Shown here piece after piece: positions 24,142 through 37,089 of a stretch of 64,000 bases of DNA; within the stretch, counting starts at the first letter, position 1, and every line of letters begins with the position of its first letter. A program made the translations under genes and the position numbers. The stretch is from Epiperipatus broadwayi. Taxonomy: Eukaryota; Onychophora; Udeonychophora; Euonychophora; Peripatidae. The notes under the pieces are model-generated. The model was not told the origin of the DNA, searched no databases, and saw nothing but the letters and a program-made list of their open reading frames with translations. The stretch covers positions 1,548,001-1,612,000 of the forward strand of contig JAQFVV010006310.1 in NCBI GenBank assembly GCA_028023455.1, in the 5' to 3' direction.

Positions 24142-27100
24142 GTAAGAAGTATTATATATGGTTTGAATGAGAATTTTGTGAGAAATACAAACAAATTATC
24201 AATGAAGATGTAATTTAAACTTAATTAATGACAAATTAGAAATTATGAACAAAGCATAAAGTAATAATTTTGGATGTTGAAATTTCTTTTTTCCCATTTT
24301 TTTAAACGATGATCACTATTTGTCTTAGCCTTATTGTTTTCCTTAGTTTTTCTAGTTTCTATCAATGTAAAGCTTTTTTCCTCTAACATTATTAAAACTG
24401 AAGTTATTGTGAAAATTATGTCACAAGTCAGTTTTTTAAAAAATTCAATATGGCGTGAGGACCATTCACTAGTTAAAATAAAAATAGAAACAATTTTAAG
24501 TAGAAATATTACTTACTGATTTATTATCTCTATATAATTAGATACACATATTAAATATGATACATATAAGTTTAAAATGGGTTAAAAATATTAAATTGAA
24601 AGAAAAAAAAATTAAATTGCTCTCTCGCTACCATTATTTAAAACAAATGAAAATTCTAAGAATAATTGTTAACTGCAAAACATGAAATTATTGATTTTTA
24701 ATATTTTTCTCACCCTCTTGACATACTGAAAAGATGTGTTTCAAGTGGATTAGGGTAATGTAACTTAATTATATATCAATTTTCAAGCATATATATATAT
24801 CAATTTTCAAGCAATTCTATTTAATTTAACTAGATTATATCTCAATTTTAAAATTTCATTCTAATTTGAAAAAAAAAAAAATCAAGATTTTCCAAAATCA
24901 AAAGCATTTAAAAATAGTAACATATGAATTTTCATACATCACCCACACACATTTCACTACATACAGTTTAATCAAATAAACTAGTAGCATTAGTTAAGTT
25001 AGTGATTTTCAATTATTTCAAAAAGAAGTTTCCCTTGGTAATTAATCTTGTAATTATATCTAACTATGGAAATGTGCAATGATTAGCACATCTTTAAACC
25101 CATAACTATGACTTGGATTCAACTCTGGAAATGGAAATTGACCCCCCCCCCCCAATTCTAGACAAATATTCAACTTATCAAGCTATTCAACTGTTGTTTT
25201 GTAAATCTGGCTTGAGTGTCAAGATACTGACTGTAAAATAAAAAATATGATTATATAACAGCATCCACAACTAGTGAAGATTCCAATAATCTTCTGGATA
25301 ATGAGCCCATCATCTATGCCCATATGTTTGCAAAATTTGACAATATTAAATTTGATAATTTTATAATAAAGTCTTTGTGTATTGCTGAATGTATTAATTG
25401 AATAATAATGGTAGTTATTGATGAACTTGAATAATAGCAAATAAAAATACCAGATCATTCAAATAGGTATTATTTTATTTCACTTGATACAAAATGGAGC
25501 TGTAATGATTTTGCTATACAAAAATACTTTAACTATACTTTGCTGTCCAATTAACTCTGTAATAACTTTTTTAAATTTCAGTTACTTTTTAAATTATATT
25601 TAGTATTACTTATTTAGTATTATTTTTTTAATTAAAATTTTTCATATCTATTATATTAATAATATTCATATGTTGTGCATCTCTATCCTCAAAAATATTA
25701 TTTTCAAACATATTTCTAGTGTATAATTTTTTTTTTGTATAATCTAAAGAATTAAAAACAAAAGTTAATTGGAGAAAATTTTAATTTCTATTAATTTACA
25801 TTCTAGACATAATTCTTTCTCCTGAATTCTTTTTCTGTTTATTGCTCAATTCTATCTGCTTTTTTTCTGGATTCAGTGTCAATATTAATAAAAATAATCT
25901 TCAATCAGTCATTTCTCTTATTTATATAACTTTTGTATTTATCTCAATGTTACTGAATGAATTAATTTTTTTCTTCCCATACTTCAACTATTCAGAAAAC
26001 AATACTTAAATGTATAAATTTAATATACTATATGCATATTCAATAAATATTTTATAGTGAATATACATACATCTTAGATTTACAAATTAAAAAAGAAATG
26101 TTACAATATCAAAACAAATTTCTATGAATTATCATAATATTAATGACCATCCATATTTACAAATATATATATATAAATCCTTGCATACTTAGTTTATATA
26201 AACATACACACGTTTAGACTACAACATCTATGCTTATACCCCACATATTTAATGCATAATATTCAAATAAAGAGTGATTATATCTATTTTAACATCTTTT
26301 TAAATGTTTATAATTAAATTTTAATATAGTAAGTTTCTACACAAAGTATTAATACTGTTGAAATCGTCAAAATAATTTTTCCCCCATATATTCATATAAC
26401 ATATATATAAATATTAAAAATTTAACCCACATTCTCTATGTGTTTTTATAAATAATTTATAATGACATAGTAAAACAAATTGTCAATAAAAACCAGATTA
26501 TTTAGCAATTGTATTTATCTGAACTATTTTAAAAGTAAAAGTGATTTTTTTAAAAACTTATTATCTACTGTTTATATAAGAATCAAGAATCGATCATAAT
26601 ACTTTGTATGTGTGAAAATTTAAAGTATAACAATTTTCTAAATATTTTCACAATCAAATAAGACTTTCCCAATAAATTATTACAGATTTTAAATAGTACA
26701 TTTTTACAGACAATTTTGTCTGAGAAATATTTCTAAAAGTATATGGATAATTCCCATTAAATTTTTAAAGTTTGGATCTGTAAACCTGTGATAATCTTCA
26801 ATTTAAAATTTATGAATATGTATATAAACACAACAAAAAAAAAATCAATAAATGCAATAGGTATATTTAGAATATATCTACTAATTAAAATCAAAGTATA
26901 AATCCATTACTATACATTCTAAACAATCTTTTTACCCTTGAATATTTGACTAAGGTATTTTGTCTTATTAAATTTAGCCTATTTAAATTGTTGGAAGTAC
27001 TCACATGACATAATTAAAATTGATTCAATCAAAATTTTTTATTATTATTTGTTTTTAATTAATGCTTTAATTAAAAAGTTTATTTTGTTTTTGTAATTTT

Positions 27101-28086
27101 TTTCATAAAATATTTGTATACTTACTTATTTTTGTTTTATTTTTATATTGCTTTAATCAGGCGACTATATATACATATTGGTATATTATATAAAAACAAA
27201 ACACATATTTAGTCTTTTTCTTTTACTTTTTTCCTCTTTAGATATAATTGTAATTAAATGTACAGATAAAATATGTACTGTTAACCACTTTCCTCTAACA
27301 GGGTTCAAAATTAATTATCAAAATTCTAATCTTTGGTATCTTAATATCTCTTAAGATAAAATAAAAAATTATATATTTTAAAAATCTCTTTAATTAGTTT
27401 TATTTTGTTTCTGGGTGAAAAAAAAAAAAAAAAATCTTTTTAAATAATGTGAAGCAAAATAAAAAAAGGTTCAATATAAAAAAATAAATAATCTTATGTT
27501 TAATTGGAAGATTATATGACTTTTGGGTATTTAACATTTTAGCATTTAGCTACTCCACTTAATTAGTTTTGAGTTTATATAATATATATTTGTTATTCAG
27601 TCTAGAACTGAATCTGGACCATTTAACCGTAAGTCTGTCTTTCTATTATGTATTATAATGCACAAAGAAGGGTGAAAGGAGATGGGGAAATTTCTAAATC
27701 AACTTACAACATGGAAATGAAATCAATAGCTTTTATTAACCGATTTCTTTTAAAATAAAAAAATTAACCAAGCCTAAGTGACCAATAAACTTTTATTCTT
27801 TTATTAATTATTTAAATACACAAAATAAATGTATATACATATAATATTAAAATTAACAAATGTATATATTAATTTTAATACTTAAGTTTCCAGCAGCATA
27901 TGAGAATTTTATAATGAAAGAAGAGTAAGAAATGTATTATTAATTTATATCCAGAAAAATCATTAATCTACAAAGGCTCAGAAACTGGATGCTGGATTAA
28001 TGGCAGTATATCTAACTGCATTAGCTAAATCAGCTATTTTAATTTTTATTGTATATTATATTCCCATCTCTTTATTTATGTATTTT
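24142..28086. other. AT-rich DNA, no gene seen
   Basis: Contains a C12 tract at 25142-25153 and a pure A tract near 27420. A possible B-box-like GGATTCAACTC at about 25113 hints at an eroded SINE, but too little remains to call it. No coding sequence is supported. Confidence 0.5.
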
Positions 28087-28150
28087 ATAAAATTATTTTT
28101 TATGTTTAATAAAATGTAGATGTATTTATAAACATAAAAAATAATTTTAT
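28087..28150. repeat. Perfect 22-bp inverted repeat
   Basis: ATAAAATTATTTTTTATGTT plus TA at 28087-28108 is mirrored exactly at 28129-28150, with a 20-base loop. It is AT-only apart from one G:C pair, so chance or replication slippage is possible. It may be a cruciform-prone site or a very small foldback. Confidence 0.5.
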
Positions 28151-29232
28151 TTTAAAAAAATATTTTGAATTAGTAGTATTTTTTAAAAAAGAATATTTTC
28201 TGTTACTGACTTAAAAAGCCAATGTAGATATTTCATTATATAGTGTTTCTGTAATAATTTTTTCATTATAATAATATACATTTTCTAACATTTATATATA
28301 TATTATATATAATAAATTTTAGATTGATACCAATATTAATTTATTTTGAAAGTGTTTTGAATATTATTTGTAAATATGTGTGTATATATGTGTATAAAAA
28401 TAGAAAGCAGCCAATAATTAGCCCATTTCAGGGTAAAAACGTCTCCATTACTCACCAGACTTGCCTCTCCATACGGAAAGATTTTTAGTAATCACCAGCT
28501 TTGTTTTACTCTAGCTAAAAATAACCTTATATCAATTTAGTGACTAAGAATTGGACACCTGATTAAGAAGGAATAGTTACTCAGAAAAAAAAAAATCACA
28601 GGCTTATTTAGAACCTAAAAAAATCTTCAAAGTTTTACCATGCCTAGATTGAGATCAAGTACAAGAACAAGACAAATGGACTTTCTTACTATATTTCAAG
28701 AAATCTTTTCATACATTCATATAAGAAAAAAATCAGGTTGAATTTTTATTTTATTTTGCTTTTAATAACTTATTCATTTGCCAATTTTAATTCATTTGAA
28801 GTGAAATATATCTAAAAAATGATATGCAACAGAAGATTATACAATTATAATTGAACGCTATTGTACCATTATGGTAAGACACCCAGATTTGCCTATGAGG
28901 CAAAAATTTTACATACATACTTTGATAAAACTTTTTTTCAGAAAACAAAGCTGAACAATTTTGTACAATTTCCAAAAATCCTTTAAAATTTTTCTTCAAA
29001 TTAATTTTAATATACTATTTAGATTTTATTTGAACTTTTTTTTCTATCTAACATTAAACTAGTAATTTTTGAATTCTGAAATATCAAAATACTAAAGAAG
29101 AATTTTCCAACAATAAATTAAAATCTTTTTATTCAAGATTAAGAGATTTGTAACCATTTTGATAGATGAAACTCTTCATTAACATATTAGTAATGCCAAT
29201 ACCTATATATTAAACACTGTAATAAAATTACG

Positions 29233-29238
29233 TTTATT
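29233..29238 (-). promoter_or_regulatory. Polyadenylation signal AATAAA for BBLN
   Basis: On the minus strand AATAAA occurs 77 bases after the BBLN stop codon, in GGGGAAAATAAACGTAATTT. Its distance fits a short 3' UTR. Other AATAAA-like hexamers are nearby because of the base composition, so the choice is tentative. Confidence 0.45.
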
Positions 29239-29314
29239 TTCCCCATAACAATATATATTAATAGAAAACTATTTTTTAAAAAATAAATAAATAAAATCCA
29301 ATTCAGTAAACAAA

Positions 29315-29523
29315 TTAAGCATTTTGATTGGAGGGTGGTTGATTTTCTTTGTCATTCCAACTTTGATTTTCAGTATTCATTCGATGAATTAGTAATTCTT
29401 CTCTAGCAGTTCGACTAGATTCTAAAAGTTCTCTTAACTGCTCTTGCAATTCATCATTCTGTTGCTCCAAGGCATCCAAGCAATGGTTCAATTGGTCCAA
29501 GGTACTATCCAAAGCCATGTATT
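29315..29523 (-). CDS. BBLN: Bublin coiled-coil protein, exon 2 (residues 27-95)
   Basis: This exon encodes most of a small coiled-coil protein of the C9orf16 / UPF0184 (bublin) family. In C. elegans the homologue acts with intermediate filaments at the apical cortex. It starts at 29523 after a T-rich tract and acceptor TTAAAG, with the last two bases of a split Glu codon followed by Tyr. The core YMALDSTLDQLNHCLDALEQ, then QNDELQEQLRELLESSRTAR, shows the family pattern: leucines at heptad spacing (residues 31, 35, 38, 42, 45, 52, 56, 59) and the conserved LDQLN and ELLESSR motifs. A polar tail with DKENQPPSNQNA follows, then TAA at 29317-29315. An in-frame ATG at 29518 could be mistaken for the start, but the splice to 43177 restores the expected acidic N-terminus. 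Confidence 0.88.
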
Positions 29524-30391
29524 CTTTAACAAAAAAAAAAAATCATGAGTATGAATTATTAATTCGTACAACAATTTTTCTATTTATTTTTGAAGTCATC
29601 TTTATTATAACTAAGATTTTAATAAATCACTCAATTCCTCAGCTCACACAATAAGACAAAAGCAACTCTCTATTCTTGGATCATCTTCCAATTTAAAATT
29701 CTACATTTCAATAATAAAGACAGAGTTCAAAAACTGATCTAAAAGTAGCATTTAAAACTGCACCTGGTAATCATTGATTACTCAAACTTACAGTAGACAG
29801 CGTGCTGCTCTTATTTTACCATATAGTGGGCTAGCTGAAGAATTTATTTGTTGTTATTATTAGCCATTCCTAATCAAAGAGAAAATATACCTATACATAA
29901 TAAAAAATTGAGGCTACTAAAATATATATAGTGAATTAAAATGATATATATATAAGTGATCTACCAGATTGACTTGGGTTTAAAACCGTGGACTGATTTG
30001 AATTTCATATTGTTAGCTTAAATGGTAAAATGAAGTTAAAGATGATTGTTAGATGTATAACTGCATTGCTACTAGCTTTAAATTCCAAGCTTCATTGATA
30101 AAAACAAAATCTAGAAATTATTCTGAGAATACAGATTTAAAAATACATCTGATAATTATTGCTTACTCAAGTTTACAGTAGATGACAATAGTGGAGAATT
30201 GCTTTTGTTCTTAAATAAAATTTTAATAAACATGCATTGTAAAGAAACATAAATAATTGGATATTACAGCAACAATATTATGAAATAAATGTAAAATTTT
30301 AAGAAAGTGTAATGTAAAAATGATAATCCATGTATCTATTGAGCCAATAAACACCACATGATCACCATTTCTTATGCTTGTTTATAACTGT

Positions 30392-30580
30392 TATTCAAAC
30401 AGGCAAAACTCTCCATACAGTATTGCCACTCAGTTCAAGCCAGAGTAATCAATGGATGCCAAAAGGCTTGTGCAGAAGGCATTAGATGGGGATTTTATGC
30501 ACAAGCCTTCTAGCATTCATTGATTACTCTGGCTAGCACTGACTGGCAATACTGTATGGAGAGTTTTACCTGTTTGAATA
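30392..30580. mobile_element. 189-bp foldback element
   Basis: The left arm from 30392 and the right arm ending at 30580 are inverted copies over about 80 bases. Landmarks are TATTCAAAC, AACTCTCCATACAGTATTGC, CCAGAGTAATCAATG and GGCTTGTGCA. The arms are about 85-90 percent alike by eye, so the element is relatively young. The central loop is about 30 bases. Sequence of the right arm recurs, diverged, at about 41140-41205, so this is a dispersed family. Confidence 0.8.
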
Positions 30581-31225
30581 TCTAATGAGAGAGTGAATGT
30601 AAATTTAACAGCAACATTTACATGGCATAAGGTAGCTATGGGATTGCATCTGCAACATGAATATGTTTTGTTTAGTATAATATATACAGTTTTTTAAACT
30701 GATATTTTACAAGATTATTAACATCATGTTCACAAAAAGATATTGCTTGGATATTTCCTGCTTCTTCTTTAATCAACATTGTGCATTAAAATATAAGAAC
30801 ATAAAGAAATCTTAGAAATATTTTTAATTTATCTTTTTAAAAAAGTAAATTACTTTAGAGAGTAAGCAATGTTGTTATTAATTAATATAGTTTTGCCCTA
30901 TTGAGATAGATATTTCATCGATTCAATGGTCAAATAATAATTTTAATAATTAATAATCACATGCTTCAGCTTGAAATATATTGCTTTATTAGTCTTAATC
31001 CATAAAGAGTTATATCTTGCTCGTTTACAATATAAAAGAAATTAATATGGTATCCTTCAAAAAAAAAAAAGTTACTTTGATCATTGAAGATAAGTATTAA
31101 GTGGAAAGTGCTGGTTTATGTTTTTTTTAAAAAAATCTATATAAAGGCATATATATTAAAATAGTGATTATTAACTGGAATTTCATGAGAGAGAAAAATA
31201 AATAAAAAAACAATATACTTTTTCA

Positions 31226-31796
31226 CACAACCCTCAACTATTCATGCTATCTCATCTCCACACATTGGAGTGCAGGTATGAAAAAGTCTGTACTGTAGAA
31301 AAAATTCATATATTAAAAATATAGTGCTTCTGCCCACCCTCTCATATTATGTAAATGGATTATGTCCTATACATGAGGGGTCATGACTCATGGTCAACAA
31401 GGGTAGGATGAAAAGGTTGGCACCAATGTGGGCTTTGAGCATTCCATCATTAAATTTTCAATGAAATGGATGACTGAAGAGTTGTGGGGTTGAGTGGATT
31501 GAAGCCTGACCATTAAAGTATGAAGATTGGCCATCTTAATGTAGGCTGTGCATTGATTGTATATATGTGTGGAGATGATAATCTGGACCAACTGATGAGT
31601 GCTGGTTTAGCACGAAATACATATATTGGTTATTATTTATCTTTTTGACATGTGTGTGATCAAGTGTGTCGGCAGCATGAATAGTTGAGGGTCATGTGAA
31701 AGTCTGAGTTCAAATCCCCTATATATTACATATTGGAGTGTAGTTATGAAAAAGCCTGTACCGTAGAAAAAAATCATATATTAAAAATATATTTTT
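31226..31796 (+). repeat. Composite repeat carrying a hammerhead ribozyme and flanking direct repeats
   Basis: A 60-bp segment is present twice in direct orientation, at about 31259-31323 and 31735-31793 (CATTGGAGTG, TATGAAAAAG, then CTGTAC, GTAGAAAAAA, CATATATTAAAAATATA). The block between them holds the ribozyme at 31586-31631 and, at about 31672-31718, a tRNA-like part ending in GAGTTCAAATCCCC, a good B-box match. The phrase CCCTCAACTATTCATGCT at 31236 recurs inverted at 31673. Direct terminal repeats around a hammerhead and a pol III-type box suggest a small non-autonomous retroelement, possibly related to Penelope-type or retrozyme-like elements. That classification is inference. Confidence 0.6.
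31586..31631 (+). ncRNA. Type I hammerhead self-cleaving ribozyme motif
   Basis: All core elements are present in order. Stem I 5' strand is GACCAA (31586-31591) and the core is CUGAUGA (31592-31598). Stem II is GUGCU/AGCAC with a GGUUU loop (31599-31613), followed by core GAAA (31614-31617). A very short stem III is formed by UA-CA-UA (31618-31623). The U at 31624 pairs with the last core A, and the cleavage nucleotide is A at 31625 (triplet AUA, allowed under NUH). Stem I 3' strand is UUGGUU (31626-31631), pairing fully with GACCAA through one G-U. Such mini stem III type I ribozymes are known from metazoan retroelements and Penelope-like elements and usually work as dimers. The motif lies on the strand opposite to BBLN transcription. 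Confidence 0.85.
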
Positions 31797-32764
31797 TCGT
31801 TTTATTAACCTAAATGTTTAGGTCCAACTATGATGCATTTTTAAATTACAAAAAAAAAACAACAACATTGCTCCTTTATCTGAAAGTAAATAAATAGTCA
31901 AATAGTCATTCAGAAGATCATGGGAAGTAACAGTGAATAATACTTAAATTTTGTATTATAATTTGGTATCTATTTGTTAGTTTAATGTTATAATAAAATT
32001 GTTTGTTTTAAACAGATAAATAATAAAAGGTTAATTATGTATTTAAGTTCAGCCAAATAACTTCTGCACTAATGATAATCACTGGCTCAAAGATGTCTAA
32101 ATTAGATAAATTCTCTATGCCAAAAAATGAAATTGGAACTATGAACAAAATGTCTTATCGAACTTCCATTTTTAAAGAATAAGGAAGTCATATTCTAACT
32201 TCAGTTATCATATATTTAATTATATTTATGCTTAATTAGGTAGCGGTTATACATATATCATGAATGGCAGTGGTAGAAGTAATTAAATTATTGATCTACT
32301 TTAGCCTAGGTTTAGTGATGCTCAATTGGATACACATCTTACTATAAATTGGTCAACTTTATAAAAAAATAATTTCCTTATTCATATATAATATTTTAAA
32401 ACCAAAAGAGAATCAAGAAAGTATCTGTAAAATAAAAATAAATGTTGAATCAATGCATCAAAGTCCTATTAGCTGTAGCATTAACATACTTTATTTCTTT
32501 ATCAAGTCATTGTGGATTGAATATAAATTTAAAATAATACATTTTAATACTCCGTAAATAAAAATTTATATTTAAATAAATGCTTACTCTATATAATACT
32601 ATGTTTTTAATCAAAACATTTTTTTATTCTTGTATATAATATGATAATGATAACTGATAAATGAAAAATCTCACGTATTATTACAATATAAAAACAAAAA
32701 TAAAAGATTTTCTAGTAATATCATTTCAGTGTATATAATAAAAAGTTTATTCTTTAAGAGTTCA

Positions 32765-32880
32765 TAAGAAATCTGAGCACTGGGTAAAATAGAGTTGAGC
32801 CACAATCCAGAGACTTGAATTCCAGAATTTGCCACTCGACAACTGCACCAAACTACACAGTGCCTATCACTACACCAAGG
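32765..32880 (+). repeat. Dispersed monomer of the about 120-bp repeat family
   Basis: It shares a phrase order with the array at 42425-42890: TCATAA-AA, CACTGG, GAGCCACAATCCAGAGACTT-like sequence, TTCCAGA, TGCCA, and CTGCACCAAACTACACA. It is diverged but clearly the same unit. No coding content. Confidence 0.55.
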
Positions 32881-33556
32881 ACAACAGACATGAAAACTTA
32901 ATGAACTTCAAAATTCTTATAAGATAAAGTACATGATTTAATCAACTTTAATCTACAAAAAATTGGCATTGTTTATTATATATTTCAATTAAAATGTGAG
33001 ACAAAGTTGATAAAATTGAATTTTTGTTTTTATTAGTTTATTTTCATCTTTCGAATTTTTTATTAATCTACAAATACTTGTAAAATATCATTATTTTGAA
33101 ACCCTTTGTTCTTTGAAAATTTAAAATATACATCCTGAAGAAAGGATGTTAGAGGAGACATAAATCAAATTTAGATGTGGAATTATTTAAAACTGTCAAC
33201 TGATTTGTTACAGATTTTGTAAAGATTGCAGCTAATTTAAATTTCATCCTCACGAATATCAATGATTGATTTACGATCCCTATAATAACATGGTAGACAA
33301 ATAAAAGTAGTCAATTTTTCTTCTGACTGGTTATAAATGACGAGAGGGCATTGTTTGCAAATTTACTAAACAACTTTTAAAGAGCAACTTTTTTGTGTGA
33401 TATTTAGCCATTAAGCATTTCCTTTCTTTACTGATAAATAATTACATGGTTTGTATTCTGCTAAATATATGCTGGGGTATCCTCCATTGTGGCTAGGTTT
33501 ATACTTCTGAGTTAACTCAACATAACTACAACTATGACAGACTAAAGATATCATAC

Positions 33557-33992
33557 AGAATAAAATATCTATAAGGCAAATGCTAAGCCTAATATATTTA
33601 ATAACAATTACTAATTTATCACTGCATTTAACACCTGTGTGAAATACATGTATATATTAGGGATTGAATAGAATATACAATATTCTACTTATAAACTGGT
33701 GAATTCAAAGGTTATTTAGTTTGTATGACTTGTACAATATTTCCCTGCATACATTTAATGATCCACAGAAATTGATACACTGGAATGAGTTCTATATTCA
33801 GTAGAATCCTATAGCTCTCTATCTGATATTTGTTTGATATGACTAATTACAACTAGTTTTCTAGAGTAACTGCTACTACTAATGATAAAAAACAGATTAT
33901 CTAAAGAGATTGTTTTTTTAGGAAATAACACAGAGAATAAATTTTAATTAAAACGAATTACATGGTTTCCCTCTTTCATAAAAGATTATATA
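33557..33992. repeat. Diverged direct repeat, copy 1
   Basis: Aligns with 36126-36509 in the same orientation: CTAATATATTTAATAAC, TATGACTTGTACAATRTTTCC, TATAGCTCTCTRYCTGATA, ATTACATGGTTTCCCTCTT-like blocks. Similarity is about 65-70 percent by eye, so the duplication or insertion is old. No coding content is evident and the family is unknown. Confidence 0.6.
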
Positions 33993-35725
33993 AATTTATA
34001 ATATTACAAGCATTCCACAAATTTCTTTATACTTTACAGTAAACATAAGCAATAGTTATACAATAATTCCCACAAATGTATACAAGTGTCTAATTTTGTA
34101 TTAAGCATAGTAGATATAACTCATTCTGATATCTTTTTAATCAAGCTCTGTATAGTTTCCTTAATCTTTAGTCTTTGATCATAAGAAACTTTTAGGTTTA
34201 TATCTGATAGGCTTAGCATTTCCAGTAATCAGAGTTTTAAATGGCAAACATTAAGCCTATCCTGCTCTGATCTAATCAGAATAGATATTAACAATGAATC
34301 TATAGTTATGTTTTAAAATGCCTAGTAATTTTCAATTAAAAATATATTATAAATTGCTTTTTATAATCCCATACATTTAATTCTTTAGAAAATAGCTTTA
34401 GGGACTTTACTAACTTAAACATATGTTTTTATTTCCATATACATCCACTGCTTGTAGATTTGATTTTTCTATATGTGATGAATTATTACTTTATGCTGTC
34501 AGGAGTTCCCAGTTTCTTTTCAACATTAGTGACATTCCTGAAATGCTGCAATATAAGCTTCATATAATTGTGCTAACAACTTATATTAGTTTTTATTCCA
34601 TTCAATATTTTATCAAATATATTTCACTTTCCCCATTGCTCTATTTTCTCTGTTATGTACAATTAATTTTGTTTCTCATGATCCGATTTCCAGAAAATTT
34701 TCAAAAGATTTGACTACTGCTTTTCCAGATAAGATATATTACATTTTCCCACTGATTCCCTTTTAATTACAGCAAAATCACATCAGTTTGCCATAATCAG
34801 ATTTGCATTTTTTCCCAGTTTTATTTGCAGCTATGTTTTGATAATCAGTTGTGATCATTCTACAGAAAAACTATTCAGGAAAAATTTTGACTAGCCTAAA
34901 ATTAATTCATGTACCACCACCTTCCTAATAGCTTCAATTTACGTGAATTGTAGTATATGGCTAGAAACTAACTATTTCATCAGTTTCTCATTTGCCAATC
35001 CCCACAAAAATTGATCAGAGTAATTTTTCTGTGAAACTTTCATAGATTATCTAGACCACAGAATGCTATATCGTAAATTCTATTCTCTCCTATTGTTTGT
35101 TTCTTATTAAAAATATAGACTAGCTACATGTTTGGATAATGCTGAAATGAAAATATTATTAAGTTTCCATTATCACATCATAAATAAAAAAAATTGCATT
35201 TAACTGATCAAATAATCTATTAGTTATTCCAATCACCATTTACCCATAAATTTAGTAAAAAAAAAAATTCCACTCTCGATTTATGCAAAGACCATTGGTG
35301 TCATTATTAACATTGAATCTGCTGATAAAGAATTGCTCCATTAAAGAATTTTTTTATATATTAATCTCCATATAATAAAGTTGCCAATAACTAGTCAATT
35401 TTCAAATGTAATTTACATATACACTTAATTTATTATATCTACAGTAATATATATAATTTTTTTATAAAATGATTATTTATTAATCTATCTTCAAAACAGG
35501 TTATCTTTGTCTGTCGAATGGGATTTATTTAAACTGCTTGGCAGATAAAAATCTCAATCTATTACAGTCACATTTCAGCACTATTTGTTTACTTAAAGAT
35601 TTTCAATTAGAATAATAAAAGGAATTCATTTTTTACCTGTAGAGGATGCTTTGACAACAGATTATAAATTCTATTGGTTTATTAAGCTTTGGTTGTTATC
35701 ATATGAATGTATAAAAAAAAATCAT

Positions 35726-35890
35726 ATGGCTTTATTGCTTGAAGTTCGTGCACCAGAACTGTGGTCCCAGAATTGATCATGAGATCTACCGATCTTAAGT
35801 AGAACATCAACTGCACCAAACCGCACAAGGTGTGCTGCTCGAACTTCTTATGAACTATTCTGCGCTAAAGCTATATACTTTTTTTTATAC
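35726..35890 (+). repeat. Possible second monomer of the about 120-bp repeat family
   Basis: It contains GGCTTTATTGCTTG, CATGAGATCTACC and ACTGCACCAAACCGCACAAGG in the order seen in the 42425-42890 array. A GAAGTTCG-TGCACCAG phrase near 35740 is partly inverted at CTGCTCGAACTTC near 35840. It is too diverged for firm boundaries. Confidence 0.45.
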
Positions 35891-36125
35891 GAATGTATTT
35901 TGATGTATGGAGTCAATCTTACATTCTTACTTAGTCACTTGGTATCCATTAGTTGGATTTTAAATGATTTATTTAAGTCTCAGTATATTCCAGCAAGCTA
36001 AAATTTCTAAACTAGTGTTAGTCTTCTAGACACTAGTGTTAAGAAAGTTAACTATATTAATGTCATGAATATCTACTGAATTAGTATGAACCATTATCTG
36101 ATTATGAGAAACTAAAATATCCTTT

Positions 36126-36509
36126 TGAATAAAATAATTACAAACCAGATAGTAAGACTAATATATTTAATAACTATTATAAATCCACTATCATACTAAC
36201 AGATATAAATATATATATTTAGAATTTACAAACTAATTCACCCAAATATTTACAAAATCATATTATAGATGTTATATGACCTGTACAATGTTTCCTTGCA
36301 CACACTACAAATGATGAATACTCTGGGATGAGATCTGTACTCAGCAAATCTTATAGCTCTCTGCCTGATAATTAATCAACATGGCTATTACAATTTTAAT
36401 TTTCTTGAAATAATTAAAGAATGTTTTTTTTTTTTTAGAAAACAAACTAGAGATTAGATTTTATTTAAAGCTAATTACATTATTTTTCCCTCTTACAAAA
36501 TATTATATT
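36126..36509. repeat. Diverged direct repeat, copy 2
   Basis: Partner of 33557-33992, about 2.57 kb downstream in the same orientation. Copy 2 lacks some segments and has a longer T tract near 36425. Confidence 0.6.
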
Positions 36510-37089
36510 AATTACTGTTTACTTTAAAATATTACAAGCAGGCTCGATCTCTTTGTATTTAATTGTACATATAAACAATGTTTCTAAATATCTTACTAAT
36601 ATAAATTGCACATATCAAATATAAGTGTGTGTTTAAATAAATTACAATCACTTTAGTAGTTTATTTGTGAGCTAACACGTTTTTATTTTTCATTCCAATT
36701 GCTTATTTAGTTATCAATATTGCTAATTTAATTTTGTAATAGCTGTTTTAAACTGGAATGATTACCTAGAACCATAATTTAAATAGAATAAAGTACTGAC
36801 AAAATACAGGATCTAGCTAATCCAATCATTTACAATTGCTTATTGTATATATAGGTATAATTATGTCTTAAAAACTACATTCACAAATCTAATCATGATA
36901 GTAAAAAGGAAAATAATATGATGAAAAATATTGTAAAATTGCTATTAAATAATAATTAGATGATAAATAGCTTGGAAGGTCAAATAATGTCCAAAGATTA
37001 AAATGAGGCTTATGCACAACTGTTCAAAATATGCAAGGACATTTGATAGTATAATTTCAAATCTTTTTTAAAAGTGAATATCAACCTAT

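Noticed and set aside
29315-29518. A separate 67-residue gene starting at the ATG at 29518
   Set aside because: The two preceding codons belong to the BBLN family core, a splice acceptor lies at 29524, and exon 1 at 43177-43255 supplies the N-terminus in phase.
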